Made by a program: the position numbers and the translations under genes. 64,000 nucleotides of DNA, from NCBI GenBank assembly GCA_012934845.2, contig WNNJ02001540.1:100936-164935 (forward strand). Reading direction: 5' to 3'. Below the pieces are notes generated by a model. It saw only the letters and a list, made by a program, of their open reading frames with translations, made no database searches and had not been told where the DNA came from. Positions within the stretch are counted from its first letter, which is position 1; the number at the start of each line of letters is the position of its first letter. Source of the DNA: Pomphorhynchus laevis. Lineage: Eukaryota; Acanthocephala; Palaeacanthocephala; Echinorhynchida; Pomphorhynchidae. Shown one piece after another: positions 12,101-22,325 of the stretch.

Positions 12101-12544
12101 TTTACCAGATAAAGAAAATATGCTTCATTGTAAAATGAATTATCTTGATAATACGATCCAACATAGCGAACACACTTAGCTATGAATTTAGCTAACATTA
12201 TTAGTTACACTCTTTACGACACCAACACAAATAGTTACTAGTTCAACAAATTTACGAAGAGAGCTTATTGATTTGCATCAATTCAGCTTTATAAAATTGC
12301 TAGCAAATAGTTTAATCTATCGGGTGGTGCCGTGAATTTATTAAATAATTTAAACAATTCAAAAAAGTCATGATGTGTAAATCTAATTTAACCTGTAAAC
12401 GAATAAAATTATTAAGATTTATAAGATTTAATAGAATGATCACGAAAAGAAAATATATTCGGCGAGAAAATATATTCTATAATATTGTTTTATATATTAT
12501 ATTGTATAAATATTGTTGTTTATATGTAATGTTGTAGTGCTTTT
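9111..12544. other. AT-rich stretch without a supported gene
   Basis: I see no gene that I can support here. The stretch holds an AT-rich patch with an inverted repeat of AAGCATATATGTTT (about 9616-9750), a 10-bp inverted repeat GAAAGACACT (about 9928-10010), and a perfect 34-bp direct duplication at 11620-11653 and 11661-11694. The sequence complementary to 11630-11827 is open on the minus strand and has regularly spaced cysteines (NCQQLVKDGNSSCVD, then VCQPIGCNW), loosely like a trefoil domain but lacking one cysteine. I do not call it a gene. Confidence 0.5.
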
Positions 12545-13443
12545 ATTTTGAAATTACATAAAAATCGAATAAAAGCTAGGTTCATATGTAGTGCTTTTAA
12601 ATGGACATTAAAACCACTTTCTGTCTATATGAATAAAATACTTAAAGTAATTAAAGTACACTTCAAAAAATATTGTAAGGTAATCGAAATTAATACTGGT
12701 ATAAAACACTATTTCAGTATTAATTCAGCAAAAGAATTTTTAGAACAGACAAAAGGAATAAATTTTAAATAAGTACGATTTGAGTACGATTTATACAAAT
12801 ATAGATTACGCAGATATAAAAGATGCATTAGATGAATATACATATATATATGCCATCATAATGCCTATCTAACAAAAATTCAACCATCAAGTAAATATAA
12901 ATATACGGATAACTGTTTTAATTTAGTCGAATTAGAAATCAAAGATCTAAAAATAAAATAAACACAGTACATCTCTGATATGTCATTAGAAAAACAAAGA
13001 AAACCTCTTGAGACGATCGACATAGTACTTTGCGTGATCCCTATTTGAGCCTGATTCTTGATAAAACCAATATTAATAATAAAGAAGGTATATATCTAGA
13101 TATGAATATTAAATTAACATCAATTAAAACTACTTTTAATTTATATCGTAAAGATGACATATTAAAATGTACAAGAAACATATTTTTGCATGAGAATTCC
13201 TGCATACTATATAATATAAAATATAATACATTAAATAATGAAATTTTAAGAATTGCAACAATATGTAATGATATTGGTTTTCTTCAAAATCATTTAAATA
13301 ATTTAATAGATGCATATTTTAAACTAGGTTACTATAAAAATAACATCAAGCAGAAAATAGTAAAATATATAAATCAACACAATAATATAAAGAATAAATT
13401 TAAACTCTTAAGTGGCAAATCTTTATGGATGGCTAAGAAATGA
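12545..13443 (+). mobile_element. Penelope-like RT copy, most complete 3' half
   Basis: The fingers region encodes KLHKNRIKARFICSAF, KPLSVYMNKILKVIK and EINTGIKHYFSIN. After a decayed middle (about 12770-13030) a 137-codon open frame follows: LILDKTNINNKEGIYLDMN, LYRKDDILKCTRNIF, YNTLNNEILRIATICNDIG, KLGYYKNNIKQKIVKYI, ending at GKSLWMAKK. The catalytic palm (YIDD) section is missing from this copy. The RT runs straight into the terminal module at 13441, so the RT C-terminus is the end of the coding region and no C-terminal GIY-YIG domain follows. Confidence 0.8.
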
Positions 13444-13800
13444 TATACTTTGTATTAGAATAAGATACTAGATAGTTATTTCAGAGGAAATACATCATTA
13501 GCATGTATTTGGCCCCGCTGCTATGTTGGGTAGAGGAGTTAGGGGCCGAAACCTGATAGCATAGCAGTTCCTCCTGATGACCTCTAATTCTTATTCTGAT
13601 ACAACGTCTGTTATTTATTAGTCAATTCATAAAAATGACGTTTATTTTAAATTTCAATTTTTTATTTTAACTTGATTTAAATTATAAAAAATCTTAAAAC
13701 AATAATTTTATTATTTAATTATTAAATTTTGATTTAGCATTATTATGTTTTGTTTATTTTATAATTATATTAAATACGTAGACTCAGTTAGCTGATTTGA
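13441..13800 (+). mobile_element. Penelope-like terminal module, reference copy
   Basis: This copy is the clearest one. Order: short spacer after the RT stop; hairpin 13488-13510; structured block 13511-13590; TTATTCTGATACAACGTCTG; TTATTTATTAGTCAATTC; an AT-rich stretch of about 150 bp; and the end motif TACGTAGACTCAGTTAGCTG near 13775-13795. The same module follows the RT at 5881, 39480 and 41420 and occurs alone or inverted elsewhere. In Penelope-like elements such terminal copies are called pseudo-LTRs. Confidence 0.85.
13488..13590 (+). other. Predicted structured RNA segment: hairpin plus pseudoknot
   Basis: AAATACAT (13488-13495) pairs with ATGTATTT (13503-13510). GGCCCC (13511-13516) can pair with GGGGCC (13542-13547), and CTGCTATG (13518-13525) with CATAGCAG (13560-13567), which together make a pseudoknot. 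GAGTTAGGGG (13536-13545) can instead pair along all ten bases, two of them G-U, with CCTCTAATTC (13581-13590). That helix excludes the GGGGCC pairing. GAAAC (13548-13552) and CTGATGA (13574-13580) look like hammerhead core pieces but stand in an arrangement that lacks the needed helices. The pairing was worked out by eye. Confidence 0.55.
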
Positions 13801-13809
13801 TAAGTTAGC

Positions 13810-13930
13810 TGATCTAATGTGTTCCAAGTTAGCAGTGGCATGCTTCAATTCAGTCTTTGCATGCTTCCAGTCAGCAGTTGCACGTTTCAAGTAAACCGTG
13901 GTATACTTCAAGTCAGCCATTGAATGTATT
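13810..13930. repeat. Minisatellite of about 33-bp units
   Basis: Four imperfect tandem units share GCATGCTTCAAGTCAGC-like sequence (for example GCATGCTTCCAGTCAGCAGT, then GCACGTTTCAAGTAAACCGT). The array begins directly after the end motif of the Penelope-like copy. That is where this element group is known to favour simple repeats. Confidence 0.6.
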
Positions 13931-15930
13931 TAAATACATAGTTCTTCTCTACCTTGCTGTTTTTGATGTTGTGGACATTGCATTGTTATATAAAACCTAA
14001 TTTTCATGTGCCAAATGCTAGTCCGCCTCATTTTTATATGCTTGTCCGTCAATGACATTGGGCAGTTTTTTCATTGAAACCCACTTCGTTTTTATTTGGT
14101 TTTCATTTCGTCCAACAGATTTTAATTTCGTTTAAATTTGTTTTAAAAATTACATTTTTTTATTTTTTTATTTTTTTTATAGTTACATAAAAACCTATTT
14201 TTAATTTGGAACTTTAAAGCAGAATCAATAAACACTAATTTAGTAAAGAATAACTCTCAAATACAAATATATGAGGTAAAATTAATGAGTTTATTTAATT
14301 AATTAATTAATTTATATTTAATTATAAATAAATTATAATTATACAAATTATAAATTAAGATATAAAAGTGTGCCCAATAACTGATGTTGATCCATTTTTT
14401 AAATGGGAATTTTGAATCAACTTATTTATTTTGGTCTTTAGCAGCTGATTGCATCAGAGAGAAAACATAAAATTTGTTCATCTTGAGATAAACAAATGTT
14501 TCCAAAATTCTAAATTAAAAAGCGGATAGGCATCAGTTATTTGTTATGTAAGTAATTCTTACACACAATTAATTCGAGGATACTATGACGCATGTATGTA
14601 AATAAAAATTTTAAACTTCAAAAATATTTCTTTCATTTAAAAAAAAGAATTCTAGATGCAGCACTAATTTATTTTTTGATTATATACTAATTTATATTTT
14701 TTTGATTACTGTTGCTAGCGAAATATTTTGCTCTCATCAAAAAACTTAAAATTTGTTCATTTTTTTCAAATCCATAAAAACAAATTTGTATTCGTTTTTC
14801 TAATAATACTATTGGTAGCAACAGCTAGAGAAATGAAATGAAATTAGTATTGGATTGATTCTTCTCTAAAATTCTAAAAAATAAATTGCATATCTTGTAA
14901 ACTCTTTAATTGAATTGGGGATAGTATCGTCGTGGAGCAACGTCAATACGACGAATAAATATGTCGAATTGAACTTGATCTATACACAATTAAATTGGCT
15001 TCGTCATATTGTGTTGCGACATGCTTAATGAGTTTCTTTCAAACCGAAATTGTATTATTTCTATTTTATCTTTATTTTAATTTATTTCAATTTAATTAAA
15101 TTTAAAAGTATTAAAATTTAATTTTTAAATAAATACAATTTATTAAACTAGATTTATGTAGATTTTAAGCCAAACAAATTTACAGCTCAAAACTGATTTT
15201 TTCCTGCTTAACTTTGCGTGAAGTAAAATGGAAAATTTTTTACTAGTAAGAAGTACAGCATTAAAATTGAAAAATGTTGAAATTATCAACATTGAAATAT
15301 CTACTTTATATTTAATCCGTTTAAATATATTCTCAAAGTAGAGTGCAAATTGCAGAGCTAGTGTGAAACAATGAGACTTTACGAGTCGTATTATTGCAAT
15401 TATAGTTACTTTCGTATTCTTAAAATAAATGTAGTCCTTAAATACTTGGGTAAAGTATTTAATTCAAATAAATTTAGACGAAAGGCTTCTTGAAATCGAT
15501 AAAATGAATTTTCTTGGAAGCGAAATGTAATTTAAATTATGAAAATACACGATGATTACTATACAGAGAACGAAAATATAATCATCGCGATAATAAATAA
15601 TACGATCTATTGAAGATCTCTATCAAACTTTATTGTGAACAAACGCGTATTTAACGACATATTTTCGCAATTTAAGTTGCATGTCCGTACTATGCTCCTA
15701 GTAGAGTAGTCATGTAGTCATCGTGTATTTTCATAGTTTAAATTACATTTACGCTTTGACGAAATGTAATTTTATGATTTAAAGAAGGCTCTAAAAAAGC
15801 TATATAGATAAAAATATCAAATATTTGATAAAAGAAATGTCCTTTTATTTAATTATTCATTGTAAATGTATTAAAATACATTTAATGTCTAGAGAACATT
15901 ATTGATAAAAATGCACTTCAATCTTAAAAG
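13931..15930. other. AT-rich stretch without a supported gene
   Basis: Nothing coding was recognised. A segment at about 14020-14110 is the near reverse complement of 11340-11460 (both contain CCGCACAATGTCATTGACGGAC-type sequence in opposite orientation), so a dispersed inverted repeat is shared between the two gaps. Poly-T and poly-A runs are common. Confidence 0.5.
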
Positions 15931-15934
15931 CAAA

Positions 15935-16033
15935 TTAAATCAGTCTGGCATTCTTTTCCAGAAATCGAAGATCATGGTCAGCGAGATTCGGAGTGACTTC
16001 ATAATTTGTAACAGCAATACCAGTACGCGAAAC
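15935..16033 (-). CDS. Exon-like terminal segment, unidentified host gene
   Basis: On the minus strand an acceptor-like GTAATCGTTTCAG precedes 32 codons and a TAA stop. The peptide contains VSRTGIAVTNYEVTP and NLADHDLRFLEKNARLI, with a composition like a globular protein and unlike the AT-biased flanks. If the 31 nt upstream (16034-16064, GTGTTT...TTTCAG) are an intron, the preceding sequence reads FVISSWNAFSKAFL in frame. The plus strand over 16011-16125 is also open (SSNTKNAFENAFHEDMTNV), so the strand is not settled. I do not recognise the protein. Confidence 0.35.
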   Translation of the reverse strand, partial: VSRTGIAVTNYEVTPNLADHDLRFLEKNARLI

Positions 16034-16384
16034 CTGAAACGATTACAGTTAAGAGTTCAAACACTAAAAATGCTTTTGAAAATGCATTCCACGAAGATAT
16101 GACAAATGTTTTTGATATTTATAAATTATGAATTTCTACTAATCGCATAGTTCAACATTACACGGATTTATGTGATTGAACATTACGCATATTATACGAA
16201 GAACAAAATTATTAAACAATAGAAATGCGCATAAAATAAAAAATTTAGTTTATCGACAACATCATAATCGATAACGGTTTTATCGACAACGGTTTTTAAT
16301 GTTTATTACTAAACGGTTTTATCGACATTTTATTTTCTGCTAAAAAATATTTTCGGACTTAGCCAAAATATCAAAATTTAGAAT

Positions 16385-17760
16385 TAATTAGAATTAATGG
16401 TGAATTAAGGAAAATGCTATCAAAAGGGTATAAATATGGATTAAATAATAATGAAGAGGTTTATTAAACCACTTTCTGTCTATATGAATAAAATACTTAA
16501 AGTAATTAAAGCACACTTCAAAAAATATTGTAAGGTAATCGAAATTAATACTGGTATAAAACACTATTTCAGTATTAATTCTACAAAAGAATTTTTAGAA
16601 CAGACAAAAGGAATAAATTTTCAAAATATAAATACATACGATTTTAGTACGCTTTATACAAATCTAGATTTAGTAGATATTAAAGAAGCGTTAGTAAAAT
16701 TAATTAATCTTATATTCGGAAAAAGATATACATATATATGTTATAATAATTATAACGCATATCTAACAAAAATTAAACCATCAAGTAAATATAAATATAT
16801 GGATAAAATTGAATTAATAGAATCCTTAAATATTTTGATAAATCAAAATTATTAAAAAGTAGGGACATCTATATTTAGACAAGTAAAAGGTGTTCCAATG
16901 GATGGTAATAGTAGCCCAATTATAGCTGACTTGTTTTTAAGCTTTATAGAATATGAATTTGTTCATAACTGTGTAAAAACTAAATCTAAACAATATAAAT
17001 ATATGAAATATATGTTTCGATACATTAATAAAACCAATAATTTTAACTTTTTATATGAAGTGATCTCTTAAAATATTATATAATTATTTATTTTTTATAA
17101 AAAAATTTCAATGGGAGGTAATAGTAGCCCAATTATAGCTGACTTGTTTTTAAGCTTTATAGAATATGAATTTGTTCATAATTGGGTAAAAACTAAATCT
17201 AAACAATATAAATATATGAAATACATAAAAATGTAATTTTTATTCAATAAGTAAACATATTTTTACAGGTAGCCTTATTCTTAAAATAGCCAATACTGAT
17301 AATAAAATAGGTATATATCTATATTGAACATTAAATTAACACCAATTATATCGTAAAGATTATTTTTAAATTTACAAGAAATATATTCCAAGAATAAAAT
17401 ATGAAGCATTTAAAGAAATATTTCATATATTATGGAGATGTTTATAATTTAGATCAGTTTAATCACACAATAACAAATCTAAAGTTTAAATTTAATATAT
17501 TTAATCTTAAAATATCTTAATAATTTCGAGATTTAAGATTTAAATTTTATGTTCCAATGGGTGGTAATAGTAGCCCGATTATAGCCGACTTGTTTTCAAG
17601 CTTTATAGAATATGAATTTGTTCATAATTGGGTAAAAACTAAATCTAAACAATATAAATATATGAAATATATGTTTCGATATATTGATGATATATGTGTA
17701 TTTAACTCTAATAATTTTTATTCAATTAGTGAACAAAACCAATAATAAATAACAAATAAA
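16385..17760 (+). mobile_element. Penelope-like RT copy with triplicated catalytic-core segment
   Basis: An open frame of 134 codons at 16451-16855 encodes KPLSVYMNKILKVIKAHFKK, INTGIKHYFSIN, YDFSTLYTNLDLVDIKEAL (RT motif A-like) and KPSSKYKYMDKIEL. The next section, GVPMxGNSSPIIADLF plus FIEYEFVHN and SKQYKYMKYMFRYI, appears three times: at 16890-17035, 17105-17225 and 17550-17745. Only the last copy carries the intact catalytic FRYIDDICVFN. Between the second and third copies lies a decayed stretch of RT C-terminal sequence (17270-17520). Stops separate the pieces, so the copy cannot be functional. Confidence 0.8.
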
Positions 17761-18497
17761 AAACCAATATTAATAAAACTTTTATTAATTTATATATTAT
17801 CAAAGGTTTCAACATTCGAAAAGTGTCCCTTAGCGAGTGGGTCGAAGACGGTATCTTAGAATACAGCCTCCCTTCATGCACTTAAAATGAGACGAGACCG
17901 AATTCACTTGACAGCGACGATCAAGCGTCAAGTGACATACAGCAACAAGGATATTTAAAATATGCTTTACATATTAAAATATTGAAATATTTTAATATTA
18001 GATATTATTCAAGTATTTACGAATGCATTTAAATTACGATTTTTGAAAATAATATAAATGAAATTATATTATTTTATATAATTTTATATTATTTTGAGAT
18101 AATATAAAATTTTAAATGCATTTAAAATTTTACTGTAATTAAAACTCGTTTGTTTGTCTAAAAATGTTTATTATTTTTATGCAAAAATCAATAATTAATT
18201 ACCGATTAACTACAAGTCAACTTTAATGCTGCACCAAATTTTAAAAACTAAATTAAATCTTCTTCTATTTTTAAAGCTGACAAAATAGCCTTTATAAAAT
18301 TAATAAAATCTAAATTCCCTATTAAAAAAATACTAAAGAAATTTCGTGAAGGCATTTGAAAATGTCAAAATATTTCGGGAAATTTTTAAAATATTTCTTT
18401 TTTATTTTTATTTGATTTATTCCATTAAATCAAGCAGACTCATTTAATTAAATAACAAAATAGATAATCCTCAGCTAAAATGGAATACAAATCTTAC
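17761..18497. other. AT-rich stretch without a supported gene
   Basis: No gene or named repeat was recognised. The 17830-17940 part is less AT-rich (GTCGAAGACGGTATCTTAGA, GAGACGAGACCGAATTCAC) and may be a remnant of another element. The rest is simple AT-rich sequence. Confidence 0.4.
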
Positions 18498-18550
18498 ATT
18501 CATTTCTTCGCCAAGAAATCCAATGAATTCCAAGCAGATCTGTTCACGGT
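18498..18550 (-). CDS. Exon-like segment, unidentified host gene
   Basis: The minus strand is open through REQICLEFIGFLGEEMN and stops at a good donor (AAT, then GTAAGATTTG). A possible acceptor, GGATTCAATAG, lies immediately upstream. The size is only 53 nt. It lies about 1 kb downstream of two better-supported minus-strand exons (19547-19760) and could belong to the same gene. I could not identify the protein. Confidence 0.35.
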
Positions 18551-19546
18551 CTATTGAATCCACAAAATATAATGTTAAATGATTAACATTTGAAAACCGG
18601 GCTGTTCTAAATATAACAGCAAAGCCGTTGCAATGTAATTATCACTTTTGTTAGTTATTTGTAAATTTTACAAGTTTATAGTATTTTATATTTCACATTA
18701 GATATTGAAAAATATTTAATATTAAACTCAGCAACTTGCATGTGCGATATTTTATGTGTGATGCTGTTAATGTTCACCCTGCGTGCAACTAAAGACTTAA
18801 TGGCGAAAATACACATCAAATTTACATTTATTTTACATTTATAAAATTCAAAATACAAATGATAAATGTTATGCAATAAAAAAGCAAATATTATTTTATA
18901 ATTATTTATTTATTTATTTTGTTTTAAGATAATGCACAAAAACAAAAATATAAATGTTATATTCATTACATAATATAGCATAATGGGCATATAATACATT
19001 ATCGTAAATTATATATGATATATACGATATTTACAATATTGCACTAAATTAATTTACGATTTTGTATTTTATACAAAAAAATAGTTTTAGTAATACAAAT
19101 ACAAAAAAAATAATTTTACTCATAAAAATAATCAAAATTAAACTTAAAATTACAAACTTAAATAAAAATTAAAACCTAATTTGCAGTAAGTCATTTTTTA
19201 GTCATTTTTTCGTCGTTCTTCCGCGTCTGGCTAAAAAAATAACTAACAAAATTCACGCGGATTGGTATCACTCTCGTTTTGAGATATTAATTTGCAGTGT
19301 TTTATATTTTCTAATATACAAATGCAATAAACATTTAAAAACTTACAAATTATTGTAATTGACGAAATAAATAAATTTTTTAATTAATTTAAAATATTTT
19401 GACCTAAATTATATTTACCGGTATACTTTAATATAATCAGCTTCCTCGCTGATTAATTGAGCTATTTTTGTACAAAACAAGATGCCTCCAATTTTTGTAC
19501 AAAAGCAATTTTAATAATCTGAAATCTAAATTGCATTTTGACTTAC

Positions 19547-19760
19547 TTTATTGGTATATTTATATAGCGATTGTATCTTAATGGTAGATTAATCTCTTGC
19601 TCAGCTCCGAAACCAACTTCGTCGAAAGATAGCCCGGGTCGGTTTTTAAAACTGTGATTGTAAATAGTTAAAAAAACCTCATTTGTGTAATCTTACATTT
19701 TCATTGTCTTAGGACGAAATTGCAGCTCGCTTTCATAAAGAAGAATCGAACGCACCTTTA
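19547..19760 (-). CDS. Two consecutive exons of an unidentified host gene
   Basis: Exon 1 (19760-19697) follows the acceptor TTTTGAAACAG and encodes KVRSILLYESELQFRPKTMK. It ends in phase 2 at the donor GTAAGATTAC. Exon 2 (19651-19547) follows TTTACAATCACAG and encodes FKNRPGLSFDEVGFGAEQE, then INLPLRYNRYINIPI. It ends at GTAAGTC. The two join in frame across a 45-nt intron, the same small size as the PITHD1 intron at 41895-41940. Both borders and the matching phase make a real gene likely. Downstream candidates (LISEEADYIKVY near 19430) did not join cleanly. The protein is not one I can name. Confidence 0.55.
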
Positions 19761-20735
19761 CTGTTTCAAAAAAGCTTAATTAAAAGATAGAATAGTTTAG
19801 ATGTATATCTAATTTTATATTTATCTTATCTAAATAAAATTAAAATACATAAATGTTTAAATATTATTATATATTAATATAATGTAATATAATATATTTA
19901 GATATTAATATAATATGTAAATAATATATCAAACTTAATATTTAGTCATCAAACTAAACACATCGAATTTAATATTTAGTCATTAATCTAATCGCAATTA
20001 AAAAATTATATTGTAAATAAATACATATCTACAAATATTGATATTGTTTGTGTTAGGCATATATGTTTTACATGAGGATAGAGGATTAAACTCTTTTTGT
20101 TCCTTCAAATAATGGACAGTAATGTAGTTGGTATTTAAATTCAAAATTGTCCAGTTATCCAGTGTTAAAATTAGAGTTATCCAGTGCTAAAATTGTCCAG
20201 GTATGCCAGAGTTAAATCAATAAAGTTCTCCTGTTGTCATCAGATTGTAAGTTTCTAATAATTGTAAATAAATTTCTTACTGAAAAAACAAAATTTGTAT
20301 TTCGTCCTTCATTTTAGTAATTAGCGTTGATATAGATGTTATTGCCATAAACTGTTATTTCCAACAAACTCTTCAAATTAGATGTGTTGAGTAATAGGAT
20401 AAAATGCATCATCCAAATGTAGATAATGCATCAACACTAAAAGCTATTTACAACATTTTATTTTTTTTGTAATATTTGTTTTGTTTTAAATAGTTGTAAA
20501 ACAAATAAAATTTGTTTTGTTTTAAATATATTTTAAATATTTGTTTTGTTTTAAATAGTTTTAAACAAATAAAATTTGTCTAAAATGTGCATATGGAAGA
20601 AAGCAACGGCGATCCATTTTTTATAGTTGGCTTGGGTTCTTTGAATATCCTCGAGAAACAACTTATTTCAAACAGTTGTATCAGGTTAGACTGTAAGTAT
20701 TTTTCCCTAACAGTTGTTAGGGGAATAATGAATTT

Positions 20736-20926
20736 GATCCTACTCCAATAATGATTTATCAATAATGAATTAGTATCAACTATTTAAAAAAAGTTAATAA
20801 TAATTCTATTCCTGCATTTAACGTTACAATTAATTAATTTTATGACAATTAATTAGTACTTATAATATTTTATTTTAAATAGTTGATAATGATCCATTAT
20901 TGATAAATAATTATTGGAGCTGGATC
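20736..20926. repeat. Imperfect inverted repeat, arms about 53 bp
   Basis: The arms at 20736-20788 (GATCCTACTCCAATAATGAT...) and 20873-20926 (...ATAATTATTGGAGCTGGATC) are reverse complements with a few mismatches, separated by about 85 bp of AT-rich sequence. No coding potential is seen inside. It resembles a foldback or MITE remnant. Confidence 0.6.
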
Positions 20927-20961
20927 AAAGGAAATAATTATTTTTGATATTTTCGCTAACT

Positions 20962-21003
20962 ACTGTTAGCATCTTCAGGTAATTTTCTGAAGATGCTAAC
21001 AGT
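20962..21003. repeat. Perfect 17-bp inverted repeat (hairpin)
   Basis: ACTGTTAGCATCTTCAG (20962-20978) and its exact reverse complement (20987-21003) are separated by eight bases, GTAATTTT. It sits just to the right of the larger inverted repeat at 20736-20926. Confidence 0.7.
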
Positions 21004-21760
21004 TGTAAATAGCTTGTAATTTTTCTTTAGAAAAATTACAAGCAATTGGATTTCCTATATTAAAATTTTCCAACATTATTGATATATGTTTGACTCTCAA
21101 ATGGGCCCCATGAGTTGGGCATCGTCGTCTTGAACGTCCATCTCTGATGCTGTTCGATGCTACTTTACATAATAGAAATGTCACTCTGCGCATTAAACTA
21201 TTAAAATTATCGACAAAGTAATGGTGCTCGCCCTGAATAAAGTTTTGCTATAGCTCTTAGAATGCACTTGGATATGCACTACAATATCCAATGTCTAAAA
21301 TGTGCATATGGAAAGCAAAGGCGATCCATTTCTTACAGTTGGCGTGGGTTCTTTGATTATCCTAGTGAAAAAGCTTATTCCAAACAGTTGCATCAGGCTA
21401 GACTGTAAGTATTTCGTATTACATTCGTCGTTTACATTTTTTACTGCATTGCTTTAGACAAACTATTAAGTTGTTGTTATATTGCTAGCTACTGGTAACA
21501 GGATATTAGTATCCTCGACCTGAAAACAATAATTTAAATTTTCATCGTTTGTCAGCAAAACGTCGAGATATCCATTCTTGGCTGTTGGTCACCCTCTATA
21601 GAGATTCGGTGGACCTGTAAGTGGCTTCGTCCACATTTGCCAAATAAAATAAATTATATATTATAGCATTAATTCCACACAATGTCTGAAAATATAGTAC
21701 AATAACCGATTTTCCTATGATGATTGCTGTAAATAAATGAAAATAAATTGAAAATAAATA

Positions 21761-21945
21761 TAAAGAGTCTTCAATACGTTCTACAGACATATTTGCGCCC
21801 CCCCCCTAGATGCAACAAGAGCTTCAAAATTTGTATCACGGTTATGGAATCCCATTGTCTGCATTTGTACAAGTTCGGATGCATAAAGTTGTTCTTGAGT
21901 TTGGTTTAGTTGTTGATTTGTCGGCTGATGTTGCTGGGGATTTTC
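21761..21945 (-). CDS. UBQLN: Ubiquilin C-terminal exon with UBA domain (disrupted at a G run)
   Basis: The minus strand after the acceptor TTTATCTAAATTAG encodes a Gln-rich linker (ENPQQHQPTNQQLNQTQEQ). Then come SELVQMQTMGFHNRDTN, FEALVASRGG and, in another frame, ANMSVERIEDSL. This matches the ubiquilin UBA domain (MGF-N-R-E/D-x-N-x-x-A-L, then G-x-N-x-x-x-E-R). Ubiquilins shuttle ubiquitinated proteins to the proteasome, and the UBA binds ubiquitin. The frame breaks in a run of nine G at 21798-21806; seven or ten would keep it open. That could be an assembly or sequencing error, or a decayed copy. No other ubiquilin exon (UBL or STI1 repeats) was recognised upstream. Confidence 0.7.
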
Positions 21946-22044
21946 CTAATTTAGATAAACTAGAGAAACAACCAATGATTAGGAGATCGCTGGTTGTCTC
22001 CCATTCAAACGATAGACAACCTCTGAGTGGGCAACAAAGAATGA

Positions 22045-22325
22045 CAGATCAATTAATCTGGAGTCTGTGCTTAATTCAGGATCAAAGATTAAAGAATCAA
22101 CAATGTTGCTTCTGCATTAATAATAATGCTCTCTGTAAAGCAATGCAATTAAGTCAATTCATATTGTAATGGCTGACAATTCAAATTGCCAGCTATTACA
22201 AAGAACACCATATCAATTAATCTGGAGTCCGTGCTTAATTCAGGATCAAAGACTAAAGAATCAACGATGTTGATTCTGCAACAATAATAATGATCTCTGT
22301 AAAGCAATGCAATTGCGTCAATTCC
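22045..22325. repeat. Tandem duplication of about 120-160 bp
   Basis: Copy 1 (about 22048-22160) and copy 2 (about 22211-22322) share ATCAATTAATCTGGAGTC, GTGCTTAATTCAGGATCAAA, GAATCAACRATGTTG and CTCTGTAAAGCAATGCAATT, with roughly one change in ten bases. The duplication lies between the ubiquilin UBA exon and its presumed upstream exons. A CTTTACAG acceptor on the minus strand is in both copies, followed by RALLLMQKQH / RSLLLLQNQH. Confidence 0.65.

Larger units (their letters stand above)
20575..21412. repeat. Diverged direct repeat of about 125 bp
   Basis: The two copies are at about 20577-20703 and 21294-21415. Both run from TGTCTAAAATGTGCATATGG to CAGGYTAGACTGTAAGTATT with one 3-nt gap and about a dozen substitutions. 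Both copies are open on both strands: plus MEESNGDPFFIVGLGSL / MESKGDPFLTVGVGSL, minus IKEPTPTVRNGSPLL and its partner. The GTAAGT at the right edge could be a plus-strand donor, or CTTACAG a minus-strand acceptor. Substitutions show no codon-position bias on either strand. Confidence 0.6.

Noticed and set aside
13548-13580. Canonical hammerhead ribozyme from GAAAC and CTGATGA in the end module
   Set aside because: Both core pieces are present, but between them no helix III with the required cleavage-site U-H is possible, and helix II would carry two unpaired C before GAAA. The reverse strand does not have the motif either. Only an unusual fold remains possible.
19210-19290. Minus-strand exon with a 17-nt intron (ESDTNPREF, then SRRGRTTKK)
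   Set aside because: The intron would be too short for any animal spliceosome known to me, and the reading without it ends at once.
21810-22169. Plus-strand protein of 119 codons
   Set aside because: It lies antisense to the ubiquilin UBA exon, which has clear homology; the plus reading has none.
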